Part shown: positions 51,901 through 63,435 of the stretch, in pieces
Position numbering within the stretch: position 1 is the stretch's first letter
How the letters are laid out: each line of letters begins with the position of its first letter
NCBI GenBank assembly: GCA_011316305.1
Contig: SAUG01000050.1
Span: 186,001 to 250,000, forward strand
Direction: 5' to 3'
From: Rusavskia elegans
Lineage: Eukaryota; Ascomycota; Lecanoromycetes; Teloschistales; Teloschistaceae
DNA: 64,000 nucleotides
Made by a program: the position numbers and the translations under genes
Notes under the pieces: model-generated
Database searches by the model: none
Told to the model about the DNA's origin: nothing
Seen by the model: the letters and a program-made list of their open reading frames with translations, nothing else

Positions 51901-52259
51901 ATTATAAATTCTATAAAAAAGAAATTAATTTTCTAGAATTTATTATAGAATTTAATAGATTATATATTAATTCTAATAAGTTAAAAGCTATTATAAAATG
52001 AAAAATATTAATAAATATTTAAAAAATCTAGAATTTATTCGGATTTATAAACTATAATCGAAAATTTATAAAAAAATAATTTTAAAAAAACTTTTACTTT
52101 TATAATTTTAATAAAAAATACTATCGAATAATATTAAAAGAAAAAAATAATAAATATTTTAAAATTTAAAAATAAATATATAAAAGATCTAGTATTTAAA
52201 ATATTTAATTTAAAAAAACTATTAAAAATAGAAATTGATTTATTATATATAATTATAGG
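48988..52259 (+). pseudogene. gag-pol: G3 gag and pol remnant up to X2
   Basis: Zinc-knuckle remnant YYNYSKLNYFAKEY at 49,863-49,904. RT box YFNN at 51,793-51,804. A short patch at 50,140-50,330 keeps more C and CA steps than its surroundings. RIP stops in all frames. The 64-codon minus frame at 52,134-52,328 is low-complexity and crosses the X2 boundary, so it is not a gene. Confidence 0.85.
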
Positions 52260-52474
52260 TATAGAATTCCAAATTGATTTTCTATAACTATAGAAAAGTG
52301 AAATATTTATATATATAAATATTTCCACGCTAGATCTATATTCGTTTCTATATCCGCTTTTATAATTAACGATTAGATTAATTAGTATCCGAATTCGTAT
52401 ATAACTATATAATCTAAATATATATTCTATAATTTTTTAAATCGTTTATATAGTTTAGTATTTTAACTACTATA
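52260..52474 (-). repeat. X2 3' LTR (215 bp)
   Basis: TATAGAATTCC ... CTACTATA on the plus strand. Confidence 0.9.
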
Positions 52475-54380
52475 CTCTTTCCTTCCTAAATAAAATATAG
52501 GAGGAAGTAAATATTCTATAAAGTTAAATAGTAATAGAAATAAAACTATAACTAGTAATAATAAATAAAGTAAAACGAGAAATAAAAGTTTACTTTTATA
52601 CGATTTATATAGAAGTAAATAAATATATTAGTTGAAACTCGCTATTAACTACTATAATTTCGAACTTTTTAATTTTCGGAACTTTTCCTCTTAATAATAT
52701 TATCGATTATCTATTCTAATAAAAATAATAATAACTATTATAGTATATTATATCTAACTCGGCGGCAGTTAGAATTATTATAAAATCTTTATAGATTAAT
52801 AGAAAGCGAGTTAATAAAATAGTAATTATTATTTATAAAGGTAATTACTATCTTTATATAGTAATAGATACTATTAATTAAATTATTTAATAGAGGTATC
52901 GCTTATATTAGTAGTTTTATTAATTTATTTCGGAAAGCGTTACCCTTTCTAATAATTTCCGATACTAAAATATCGAAATTCGTATAAAATATTTCGGTAA
53001 ACTTAGTTGATTTATCGAGATTATATATCTATAAAAGTTTAATATTATTTTTATATAAATTAATTATTCTTTAGATATATATAACCTACTTTCCTAAAAA
53101 TAACTAATTTTATTCTAGCTATATAAAATTTAAACGAATAAACTTTATAGCTTTTATACTAGTAATATTATCCTTCCCTTTATATACTATATAAATATAT
53201 AATAGGAATTCGGAAGTATATATAGTAACTATTTATAGAAATACCGCTAAAGTAAATATCTATATTTATTTTTATATAGATTATAATCTATAGTCGGTAT
53301 AGAGTTTCTATTATAGATATAAATCCTATAATCTTTTAAAAAACGAGCGAGTACGAAAGTTAGAAGCTATATAGGTAATAATTCTATACTATTTTCTTCT
53401 ATTCCGCTATAGTTATATCGATTATTATCGAGACGAATTATAGACTATAATATTTTTTCGCCCGATTTTCTACGGGATAATAGGAGTTTTAATCCTTTAA
53501 CTTTATCTTTCTAGCCTACTATTAATAACTCTAATAGACCTGGATATAAAGATAAATTTTCTATAATCTAAGCCGAAGCTTTATTAACGAATATAGTTAA
53601 AAGAAGAAAGGCTAGTAGTCGTCTAATAGTTAGATTTCTATTATATATATTAAAAGCTACGAATTCGTTTAACTATATATTTTTATCGAATATAAATTAT
53701 ATATAATTAGATTTTTAACTCGGCCCCGTATCTTTTTAAAGATTATTTTCTCTTTTTTTAGCGCTTTCGAGCCTAGAGAGTATACTATTTTTACTAGCTA
53801 TTTCTATTAATACCCGTATAGCTCGCTATAAAGCCTGCTATATATATACCTTTAAAATATAATATATAACAGTTAAATATTAAATAAATCGGTTTTAAAA
53901 TAAAAAGGAATATAAACGCGCAGACTTCGACTTTACTAATAAAAATAGCTCTAGTTTTTAATAGAAGCTTCGATTCCGTCGAAGGTAGTAGATATATTAA
54001 AACTAAAAAATAGTAGATAGTTATTTAAATTTCGGCGTAGCTATATTTAAGGTACGATAATTATATTATAAAAGGCGGCTCTATTATATTTTCGCTTTAT
54101 ATTAAAATATAAAAAGGTCTAATTTACCGAACTTTCGATTTAAATTCTTTTAATTAAGAAATATATATTATATATATCCTAGAATAAAAGATTATATCTA
54201 AAGTTATTATTAAATCTTTATTAAATATAATTCCGTAAACTAATAAAAAGCTCGGTTTTAATATTATTTTAAAATTATTTATATCTTTATTTACTTCTTA
54301 TTCTATTAGAAATTAATAAAAATAACTTTTTCTTAAAATAAATAAAAGATAAAGATATTATATTTAATTAAAAATTAAAG
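52475..54380 (-). other. X2 region between integrase and 3' LTR
   Basis: Homologous to X1 22,420-24,300 along its length. No domain recognised. Confidence 0.55.
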
Positions 54381-57300
54381 TATATTTTAATATATATAAA
54401 TATATAAAATAATAAATAAAATTAAAAATCTAATTAATTCTTTCTTTTTCTAAAAATTTATATTTTATTATTACTTTTTTTATAGAAATTATTTTTAGAT
54501 ATAGGCCTAAATTTAGATAAATAATTATTATCTTGATTTTTTACTAGTTTCAATTTATAAGATTTTTTTCGCTTACGTTTTCCGTCTAGCGAAAACTGTT
54601 CTATAATAACTTTTTTTAATCTTTTATATCTATAAGATATTCTCTATCTAATAGTAATATCCTTTTCTATAAAATATTTTTTTATATAATTTCTACTAAT
54701 TAGGTATTTATTAGTTAATTTATAAAAAGATTTTAGAATATAGATATTTAAGATTTCTATTTAAATAACCTTATATAGACTATACTAGTTAATATCGAAT
54801 TTTTAAAATTATTTAGTTCTAATTAAAACTATATTCCTTTTAATAAAAATTTTATCTTTTACTTTTAAAATCTATATTTTTTTATTAGTTTTTACTCGTA
54901 CTATTATATTTTTAAATATTTTAATTTAATCGCGTAAAAAAAACGGTATCGAATCGATTCTTTTATTATATTTTTCCGGAAAAAAGCTAGAAATATTAGT
55001 CGGAAGTATCGGATTAATATTATAAAGTAAATAGAAGGATAAAAATCTAGTAGTTATATAAATATAAATATACGTAATAAATAAAACCTATTTTAAATAA
55101 TAATTCTAAATCTTTTTCGGCTATCCGATATAGTATTTAGTAAATATTTTCCTAAAAATTCCGTTAAACCTTTTAATAGCGCTATTTATTTATAGATAAT
55201 AAGACGTTATACCTTAATATTTAACTTCTAATAGACGGTATACCTTATTTATAGCTAGAGCCTAAAGATTTATATCTCGATTAATAATAGTTTCTTTTAA
55301 AAAGCTGTAATTATAATAGATTCGATAAATAATAAATTCGGCTAGTACCTCTACTATTATATTTAGAAACGACTAAACTATAAGCTATCTAGTAGCGTAT
55401 TTAATTATAGTTATAATCTATTTATTACTCTAGTTAAATTTTAGTAAAAAACCGATAAAATCGAATCTTTAGTATTTAAAAGAATTTAACCTATTTTTCT
55501 AGATACTAAAAGGATATATTATATTCTATTTAATATTACGAAAGATAGTAGTAAACTAATATTCGGGATAGTATTTAATATAATACTTAATATCTTTTTT
55601 TATCTCGGGCTACTACTATTTTATATAAATAATATCTATTATTATCTCGTCTAAATAGTAACTATATTATTTATAGATATAGTCTAGGAAATTTATACAA
55701 GCCTATATTAGAATATAGAATATCTAACTATTTTATAGTAAGTTCCGGTACTATACTATATTATCTTTAATTCGGAAATAATATTTATATTTTTTTAAAA
55801 TAGTTATTATTTCCGGATTATTATATAGGATTCTAGATTCTATATAAATTCTAATAGTATTATTAAACGAAAATATATAATTATTAACTTCGCCGGTAAA
55901 TAACTAGAAGTTTCTTTTTCGATTTAAAATATCTACTACTATTATTTTACTATCCGGCTTATATTTAATATCGAGTTTATATTCTCTAAATTCCGTAAAC
56001 TAGCGAACGAGTCTTTTAAAAGATTTAATAATAGTTTTAAAGTATTTTAAATCTATATAATCCGTTCTAATAATTATAGTTATTCTATTTTTAATATAAC
56101 AACGCTATTACCGTAGAAATTCTTTAATAATAATAAGTTTTTATTTATAGATAGTATAATTACGTTCTATAGATATTAATATCTTCTTTTTAAAAATAAT
56201 AGGCTATTTAATACTATCGGTATTAATCTAATAGAAAATAGCGCCTTATTTAAAATCAAAGGTATCTATTTTGATAATAAAAGATAGAGTTATATTAGGT
56301 TAAATAAATATTTTATTATTTATTATAATATTTTTAATTAGTTCGTATATATTTCGAACGGAGAAATTTATTCGAATTAATTTATACTTTTTATCTTCTA
56401 AGCTCTAAATTAATTTATAGGAAGGTCTATATATTAGCGCGAAATCTTCTATAAATTTCTAGTAATAAATATATAATTCTAAAAAGGACTATATATCGTA
56501 TATCGTTTATAGCGGCAGCTAGTCTCTAATAGCTTTTATCTTTACTATATCTATATAGAATTCTCTATTATTAATAATATCTTGTTTTGTTTATTTTTTT
56601 GGTATCCGATCAACCGTCGGTTCCGTAAGCATTTTCCTTTAGTATTAGTATACTAGCGTTAGATATACGGTATAAAAACTAGTATCCTAGTCTAATTAAT
56701 TTAAACTAAAAAACTATATAAAATTAACTCGAATCTATTTCGTAATACGTTCGTAGTATAAATTTTTATAGTTTATTTAAAAAATAATATAATAGAATTT
56801 TCGTAATATATATATTTTATAGTCGCTTTTTCTTTTTCTTTTACTAGTATCTACTATCGTATCTAACGTACGTATTTTCCGTAATGGCTCAAGCTGTAGG
56901 CTAATATATATAGAATTTCTACTAATAATACTAGATCTATAACTACGATTATACCTTTCTAATTAGAAAAATTAGAATACGAAATCGCTAAATTTAAACT
57001 ACTCGATAATATTAACCGAGTCTTCGCCAGTCTATCTACTATAACGGACTTTAAATTCCGAGATTCGTTAGTTTTAACTACGATATTAAAGCTTCGTATT
57101 CCGAATCCGCCGGAGACGTACGGTTTTAACGATTATATTAAACTTCTAGTAAAAACTTTTATCCTGCTAGAATCCGAACTAGCAGTTATCGAATATCTAA
57201 ATAGATTAGTAGGCCGTCTGGATTCGAGTACGACTGTAGACGAAGACGAATTAATAAAGATAAAGGATAGTATTACCGCCTGATAGATAATCCTAGAAGC

Positions 57301-60300
57301 TATATTAGTAGCTTATAATCGTACGTATTTCGAAGTAGTATAAAGGAACTCTGATACGTGGAAGACTGCGAGTAATAAAAGGTATATTTATATAGAGGAA
57401 GAATAATGATTAAATAGAAGATATAATAGAATAAAAACGATCAACGCTATAAATCTTACTTGACTTTTAATCGCGAAAATTCTTTACTATATAAATAATA
57501 TTTGTTGTTGCCGTATAAAAACTACGGTGATAAAATACATATATATAATAATTCAATTATAACCTCGGACAGGAATTCTATAAGGGGATTACTAATAATA
57601 TATCTATAGAATTTAAATTTATTTTTAAAAAAATAGATATTTCGAAAGTTTCGCGAATAGTTAATTTTTTTCGAATATTTCTATAATAGTTTTAATATAC
57701 TATATATATTCCTTCTCGTTTTTAAAGTAAATTAAAATATTATCGAGGTAAATAACTATAAAATCGTCGAGAAACGGTCTAAATATATTATTTATTATAG
57801 TTTAAAACGTTATAGATACGTTTATTAATCTAAATAGTATAACTAAGAATTTATATTTACTAGCTTTAATATTAAAAACCGACTTTATATAATTTTTATT
57901 AATAATATTAATCTACTAGTAACCGCTTATTAGATTAATTTTACTAAAGTATTTTACTATCCCGATAGTATCTAGATAATTTTAAATTTTAAATAATAGA
58001 TATCTATTTTCTATAATTATACTATTAAGACTTCGGTAGTCGATATATATATACTAGCTACTATTTTTTTTCTTAGTAAAAAAAATAGAAACGCTCTAAA
58101 GAAATTAATTTAGTCGAATTAATCCTTGTTCGGTAAAATATTTAATCAAATATTTCTATTCCTTATTCTATTTAGAAGATAAATAATAATAAATTTAGTT
58201 AATAGACCGAATTTTACCGGTTTTAATAATATAATCTAATAGCTTTTCCGGTAGTAGTTTTATCGAAAGGTTATTTTAGAAATAATCTAAAAGTTTTAAA
58301 CCGAAAATTCTATCTAGTCCTATATAGCCTATTATTTTCTAGATCGGATTTATTTTATATAATATATAGGCAGGCCTATACGCCTTTTCTAATAAATTAT
58401 TTAAATCTTTTAAAATTAATTTCGAAAAACTCGATCGGGGTATTTTTAAGAAATTATAAATAATAGATATTCGAAGTACTATATAACCGATATATAATTC
58501 TATCTTTCTAAATTTATATTTCTAGAGTATTATAATTAGATATTAAATTATATTATTTCTAGAAATCTTTTTTAAAAATTAAATTATATTCTATATCTAA
58601 TACTATATAAAAAGTAGTAGTAGAAAAAGTTCTATAAAACTATAAAAGTTCCGTTATTTCTAAAATATTTATAGTTTTACCGCCTTCGAATTATATTCTA
58701 TCTGTTAACTATTAAAGTTTTAATTCTAGTAGATTAATAATATATCTAGTAATAAAATAGTTAGTAGTATCTAAATTAGTAAAAACTTCGAAATAATTTC
58801 TACTAATTTCTAGGTCGAACTATATCTATCTATTAAATCCCGGTATTCGATCTATATATAAAAGTTATTTACTATTCTACGTATCTTTAAACGATAGTAT
58901 TATATTATAAAAAGTAATTAAAACCTTTTCCGGTATTTCTTTAGAGATTATTTCTAACTTTTCGATCCGTACCTTAACTAGGCTAAGCTATTTTTCTACT
59001 ATTAAAGGCTTTATATCGGCGCTATATATATATCTAGATATATATAATACTAGGTATTTCCCGATAATCTATTATTAGTAGTTACTAATAGATTTTTTTT
59101 TTTCGAAAAAAGTTTAGTTTTCGGAAATATATCCCGGAATATAAATATTTCGATAATCTTTTTTATAATAGTTAGGCTTTCTATAATTATAGTATTTATT
59201 AGAACTATTCGATTCCCTTTATCTACTTTTTCCTCCTTAACCGCCTCGGCTTTAACTATAGCTATTTCGACTATTTCGATTAATATCTATAGAATTAATC
59301 TCGGCGGTACTATATTATTCGACTATCGAAGAAGCTATAGTATCCTAGTTACTATAATATTTAGTAGTAATCTTTTTAAATATTATTATAGCGTTTATAA
59401 TACTTATAAAACTTACTAGTTTTCTATTTTATTATTATAAAACGAGATATCTTTCGGTAGTTATCTAGATATTAGATTTTAAATAATCGATAAAATACTT
59501 TAAAATAGTATATTCGCTAATTTTACTCTTAATATCTATATACGATTTAATAAAAGTATAGTAATAATCTTTAATATTACTAAGTTTTTTATTCTAGGCT
59601 AATTTATACTAAATAGTTAAAACGTTTTCTATAAAGTTCGGCTTATTTTATTACTCTAGAAAAGCCTTTTTAAAGTATTTCTAAGAGCTTTTATCTAGGT
59701 TAGAAACCTGTTTAACGTACTACGGCTTAGTATTATTAATAAAGTATTAACTACTATAGAAAACGGGATCCGTAATAGTAATACTATAGAATAAATAGTA
59801 GTATTTTTAGCGGCAGAACTAGATATAGACGATATAGTAATTATATTTATAACTTTTAAAATTAGGAAGCTTTTTATTATAGGTATTTTATATTATATAG
59901 ACTATAGAGACATTAGAAATATTAGAAAAAATAGATCTATATAATAGCGGATAAGAATTTCTACTAGAAAGTCCTAGTAGTTTTTAGTTAAAGCTACTAC
60001 GGCCGGGATAATAATAATCTAAATCGGTATAACTATTTCTATAATTTATATAAAGACGACTAAATAATCGGTTACGTCTATTACTAAATCTATTTTTATT
60101 ATCGCTATCGTAAAAAAAGTTATTTCCGAAAATATCTAGAATACCCCTGAAACTAATTCTTTTTCTAGGAAAGTAATTTTCTATAGTAGATATAGTCTCG
60201 AATTAAACTATAAATAAATTATTTAAAAGAATTCTATAACGGGACTTTTAATTTATATATATTTTAGAAAAGGCTGTATTTTTATTATATACCGTTATTT

Positions 60301-60466
60301 ACTTTATATCGATACCGAGCTAAAAGTAGAAGGAGTATTTTAGTTAGAAATTTATATTCGAATTTAGAGAATCTCGTTTATATAGATAGGTAAAATCGGT
60401 TTAAAAAAATTTTAATAATAAAATAAAGGTAGATCGTTTATAGCTTTAAAAAGTTATTACTACTAG
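54381..60466 (-). pseudogene. gag-pol: X2 gag and pol remnant, split by Z
   Basis: Minus strand, right to left. Gag at about 60,460-58,950. RT box reads YLDN at 57,739-57,750 (first Asp kept, second lost). Z interrupts at 56,581-57,587, in the RT/RNase H interval. Integrase at about 55,600-54,950. Frame-breaking stops are mostly RIP-type. Confidence 0.85.
56581..57587. mobile_element. Z: unidentified 1,007-bp insertion in X2
   Basis: Inserted between ATTATTAATAATAT (56,567-56,580) and ATTACTAATAATAT (57,588-57,601), a 14-bp duplication with one C/T difference. X1 has this site once (about 26,503). There are no inverted or direct terminal repeats. Read on the minus strand it ends in an A-rich tail (AAAAAAATAAACAAAACAAG). 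Plus-strand positions 56,963-57,280 are a stop-free run of 106 codons without an ATG (begins LEKLEYEIAKFK, ends KIKDSITA). The upstream TAA and downstream TGA-TAG look like RIP-type stops, so the original frame was longer. G+C and the frequency of CA/TG are higher than in the surrounding X2. I do not recognise the protein. Confidence 0.7.
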
Positions 60467-60681
60467 TATAAAATTCTAAACTAATTTTCTATAATTATAG
60501 AAAAATAAGGTATTAATATATATAAATATCTCTATACTAGGTCTATATCCGCTTTTATACCCGTTTTTATAATTAGCGACCGAATTAGTTAGTATTCGAA
60601 TTCGTATATAACTATATAATCCAAATATATATTCTATAACTTTTTAAACCGCTCGTATAATTTAGAACCTTGGCTATTATA
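60467..60681 (-). repeat. X2 5' LTR (215 bp)
   Basis: TATAAAATTCTAAAC ... CTATTATA on the plus strand. Confidence 0.9.
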
Positions 60682-61825
60682 TAGATATATATTTCTATAA
60701 TAATATAATAATAAATAGTATTCGGAAATATATATATTAAAAAAATTATCGCTAGTAAAATAAAACTATAATATCAATAAAAAATAACTACTAGCTATAG
60801 TAATAATACTAGAATAGTAGAAAGTATACGCCGAAAGATAATTAGAATTAACTATTTTTATAGATTATAAAAATGATTTAATAGAAAATAAATATAATAG
60901 TTAAAATTTTTTAATTAATATAAATTTAATATATACTATATTTTAGATAAAAAAAATAGAAAAATAGATATTTTAAATCGATAAAATAATTATATAAAAA
61001 TAAAAGAGATTTTTAATAATAATATTTTTAAAATTAATAAAAATAGATTACTATTAATAAATTTATATAAAATAAATATAATATTATATATATTTATAAA
61101 TAACTAGAAATAAATTTCTATTAAAGAAAAAAACGATAAATATTAGATAATAAAATTAATAAATATATTAAAAAATACTATAATGGAATATAATAAAAAT
61201 ATTTAGATATAATAAAAATAATATAACTTTTATAATAGTACTATCAATTTTTAATTATAAAATAATATATTAAAATATATATTAAAAAGGATTTTATTTA
61301 TTAGTAAAATAAATATACTATATATATTCGTTATAGCGATATTTAATATTAGAGACTATCGAATTTATTATAAAAGGAAATTATATTAAATTTTATTATT
61401 TAATTTCCGAAATCGAAAAATCTAATAATAAATATAAAAAACGATTTATAATTAATTATAGTAAATAGATTTAAAAAATATTTTTATATAATTTTATTAT
61501 AAAAAGATTTTATAATAAAATAATTTGGATTTATTATTTTAGATCGATTATTCCGATATTATAAGCTACTAGAAATATTAATAAATAATAGAAATAAACT
61601 TTTTACTTCGAATTATTAGAAAACCTTTATTTTTCTATTTAATATAAAGCTAAAAATATTAATAGCTTTCTATCTAATAATAAATAGATATATAGAATAT
61701 ATTAACTAGATTTTAGAATAGTATCTAAATTACTATATTAATAACGTTTAAAATAATTAGATTTTATTTTTATTAATAGTATAATTAGTATTTAATATAA
61801 AAAAATTAAATATAATAAAAGAAAT
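60682..61825 (+). pseudogene. pol: G3 RNase H and integrase remnant after X2
   Basis: Resumes at the equivalent of G1 16,440 and runs to G1 17,610, where SINE3 begins. Integrase core remnant at about 61,430-61,700. Confidence 0.8.
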
Positions 61826-62243
61826 GGCCTGGATGGCGCAGCGGCAACGTTGCGTGACCTAGAAGCCCGGCGGATCCAGCGCTCTTCGGAGTTAACGGAG
61901 TTAATTCGACGGGTTAGGGGTTCGAATCCTTCGAAGGTTAACTAATATTTAAGTTTTTTCTATCGATTAAAAATCGATTTTATATAGAGTTTTTATATAA
62001 AAGGCTTATATAGTAGATCGTCTCGGTCTAGCCCGATTAATCGAAGTATAACAAGTTAATTAAAGTTAAATAAATTACGGTTTCCCTTTAGATTTTAGTC
62101 TAGATCTAGCTTCTTCGGGAGTTCTAAATTCGAATTTTCGATAAAATACTTGAATACTAAATAATTACGTAATCTAATCGAATTAGCGCCTTTAATATTA
62201 AATTTATAAAAGACTAAAATCAGAAATCCGAATGATTAATCGT
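61826..62243 (+). mobile_element. SINE3: tRNA-derived SINE-like element, best preserved copy
   Basis: 418 bp. Starts GGCCTGGATGGCGCAGC. A box TGGCGCAGCGG at 61,834-61,844 and B box GGTTCGAATCC at 61,919-61,929 are both intact and about 75 bp apart. This is longer than in a normal tRNA, and the segment between them is conserved among the three copies. The downstream AGGTT can pair with 5' GGCCT using two G-U pairs (from AGGCC by RIP). The AT-rich 300-bp body ends GATTAATCGT followed by a short TA run. Transcription by RNA polymerase III is inferred from the boxes. Confidence 0.82.
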
Positions 62244-62397
62244 ATATATATATAATCTCTTTTTTAACTTTTTATATTTATTTTTAAATCGACGTCAACG
62301 TATAGTATTTAATAGAACAAGGTCGTAAAAATAAATTTATTCTATATAACTAATATACTTTTCGGAACCTTCGCTAATACGATAGGATTTCTCTAAT

Positions 62398-62822
62398 TAG
62401 ACTGGTCGTCGGGTCGGATTTCGAATCCGAAATCGAGAAACCGATTCGACTCGAATCGGTTCCGATTTTTCGAAATACCGAGCCGACCGGATTTCGGTTC
62501 CGGGTTAAAAAAATCAATCCGACCGACTAAAACGCTAAACTCTAGTATAAATATAAAATTCTAATATAAAAGTTATATAAATAACTTAAAAAAATACTAA
62601 TTAATTAACCACGCTTGCTAGAAAGATTCTAGTTGGACTAAATATATAACCTAAATATATTATCTTTATATATAATTATTAAAAAACTTTTAACGAGTTT
62701 CTATTAGGTTTCCGGATTCGATCCGAAATCGACTATTTAGCGGATCGGTTCGAATCGATTTACTAAAAAATCGGATCGGTTTTTAGATATCGACGGAAAC
62801 CCGTACCGAAATAGCCAATCTA
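62398..62822 (+). mobile_element. H4: complete 425-bp hAT-like miniature element
   Basis: Starts TAGACTGGTCGTCGGGTC and ends CGAAATAGCCAATCTA; the inverted termini share TAGAYTGG. The flanking 8-mers TCTCTAAT (62,390-62,397) and TTTCTAAC (62,823-62,830) differ only by C/T, which fits an 8-bp duplication after RIP, the length typical of hAT transposons. Uninterrupted G1 has one copy of the site (about 18,545). It has no coding capacity. Subterminal regions are rich in CGGATCGG/CGATTCGAA words. Confidence 0.85.
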
Positions 62823-62985
62823 TTTCTAACTAGAAATAATTTCGATAAAAATATATAGTTAATATACCGATATCTAATAATAGAATTTTATTATAACGAT
62901 TTTTAGTTAATAATCTTATCCTTTTACCTATAAAAAAGAAAGATAGAAGGTTTTTTAAAATAAAAAATCTAAAGAAAAGACCTAG

Positions 62986-63435
62986 TATTATAAATATAAG
63001 CGGTATATTTTAGAAAATACGATAATATTTAGTACAGCGCTAGATTTCCTATTATATTTCAGTAGGTAAAAATATATAGACGGTCTAGATATTAATATTA
63101 AAAAACATTTTAGAAGTTTTAGTAAATAAATACTAGAAGTATTTTAATTATAGTAGTTTTAGTAAATAAATACTTTAAAATAGAGCTATTTTAGTTATTT
63201 CAACCTATAAATAACCTAAATAGTAGAGGACTTTATTTATCTATATAGATCCCGAATTTGACGCTATTATAGTTCGTATTCAATTTATTAGTTATCGCTA
63301 TATACTATTCTAGCTATTAAATCGATTTATTTTTGAATTAATTTAAATAATTACTCGTTATACCTCCGTTATTAAATATACTAATAAATCTAACTAATTT
63401 TTAAAGATACCAGATCTTTCCGGTAGCCCTATAAT
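62986..63435 (+). repeat. G3 3' LTR (450 bp)
   Basis: Starts TATTATAAATATAAGCGG, ends CCCTATAATA. Tandem unit region at 63,105-63,180. Confidence 0.9.

Larger units (their letters stand above)
52260..60681 (-). mobile_element. X2: second copy of family X, inserted in G3 and carrying Z
   Basis: 8.42 kb in total, or about 7.40 kb without the Z insertion, matching X1. LTRs are 52,260-52,474 and 60,467-60,681 (215 bp each). The 4-bp target duplication reads TAGG (52,256-52,259) and TAGA (60,682-60,685), again a RIP-type difference. The polypurine tract on the minus strand abuts the left LTR. It has the same gene order as X1 and the same 1.9-kb stretch between integrase and 3' LTR. Confidence 0.92.
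48540..63435 (+). mobile_element. G3: Ty3/gypsy element of family G, interrupted by X2, SINE3 and H4
   Basis: LTRs at 48,540-48,987 and 62,986-63,435, flanked by GATTT duplications. Native pieces are 48,540-52,259, 60,682-61,825, 62,254-62,397 and 62,823-63,435. It is inserted in a reverse G copy (G5/G4). X2 lies in the RNase H region (equivalent to G1 16,440). Relative to G1 about 0.8 kb of pol 3' end (G1 17,611-18,405) is missing exactly where SINE3 sits, and a deletion of about 400 bp is present in gag/protease near 50,205. Confidence 0.92.

Noticed and set aside
52134..52328. 64-codon minus-strand frame
   Set aside because: It crosses the boundary between G3 and the X2 LTR, so it cannot be an old gene; low complexity.
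56581..57587. Z as a solo LTR or a terminal-inverted-repeat DNA transposon
   Set aside because: The ends share neither inverted nor direct repeats and the duplication is 14 bp, longer than usual for either class.
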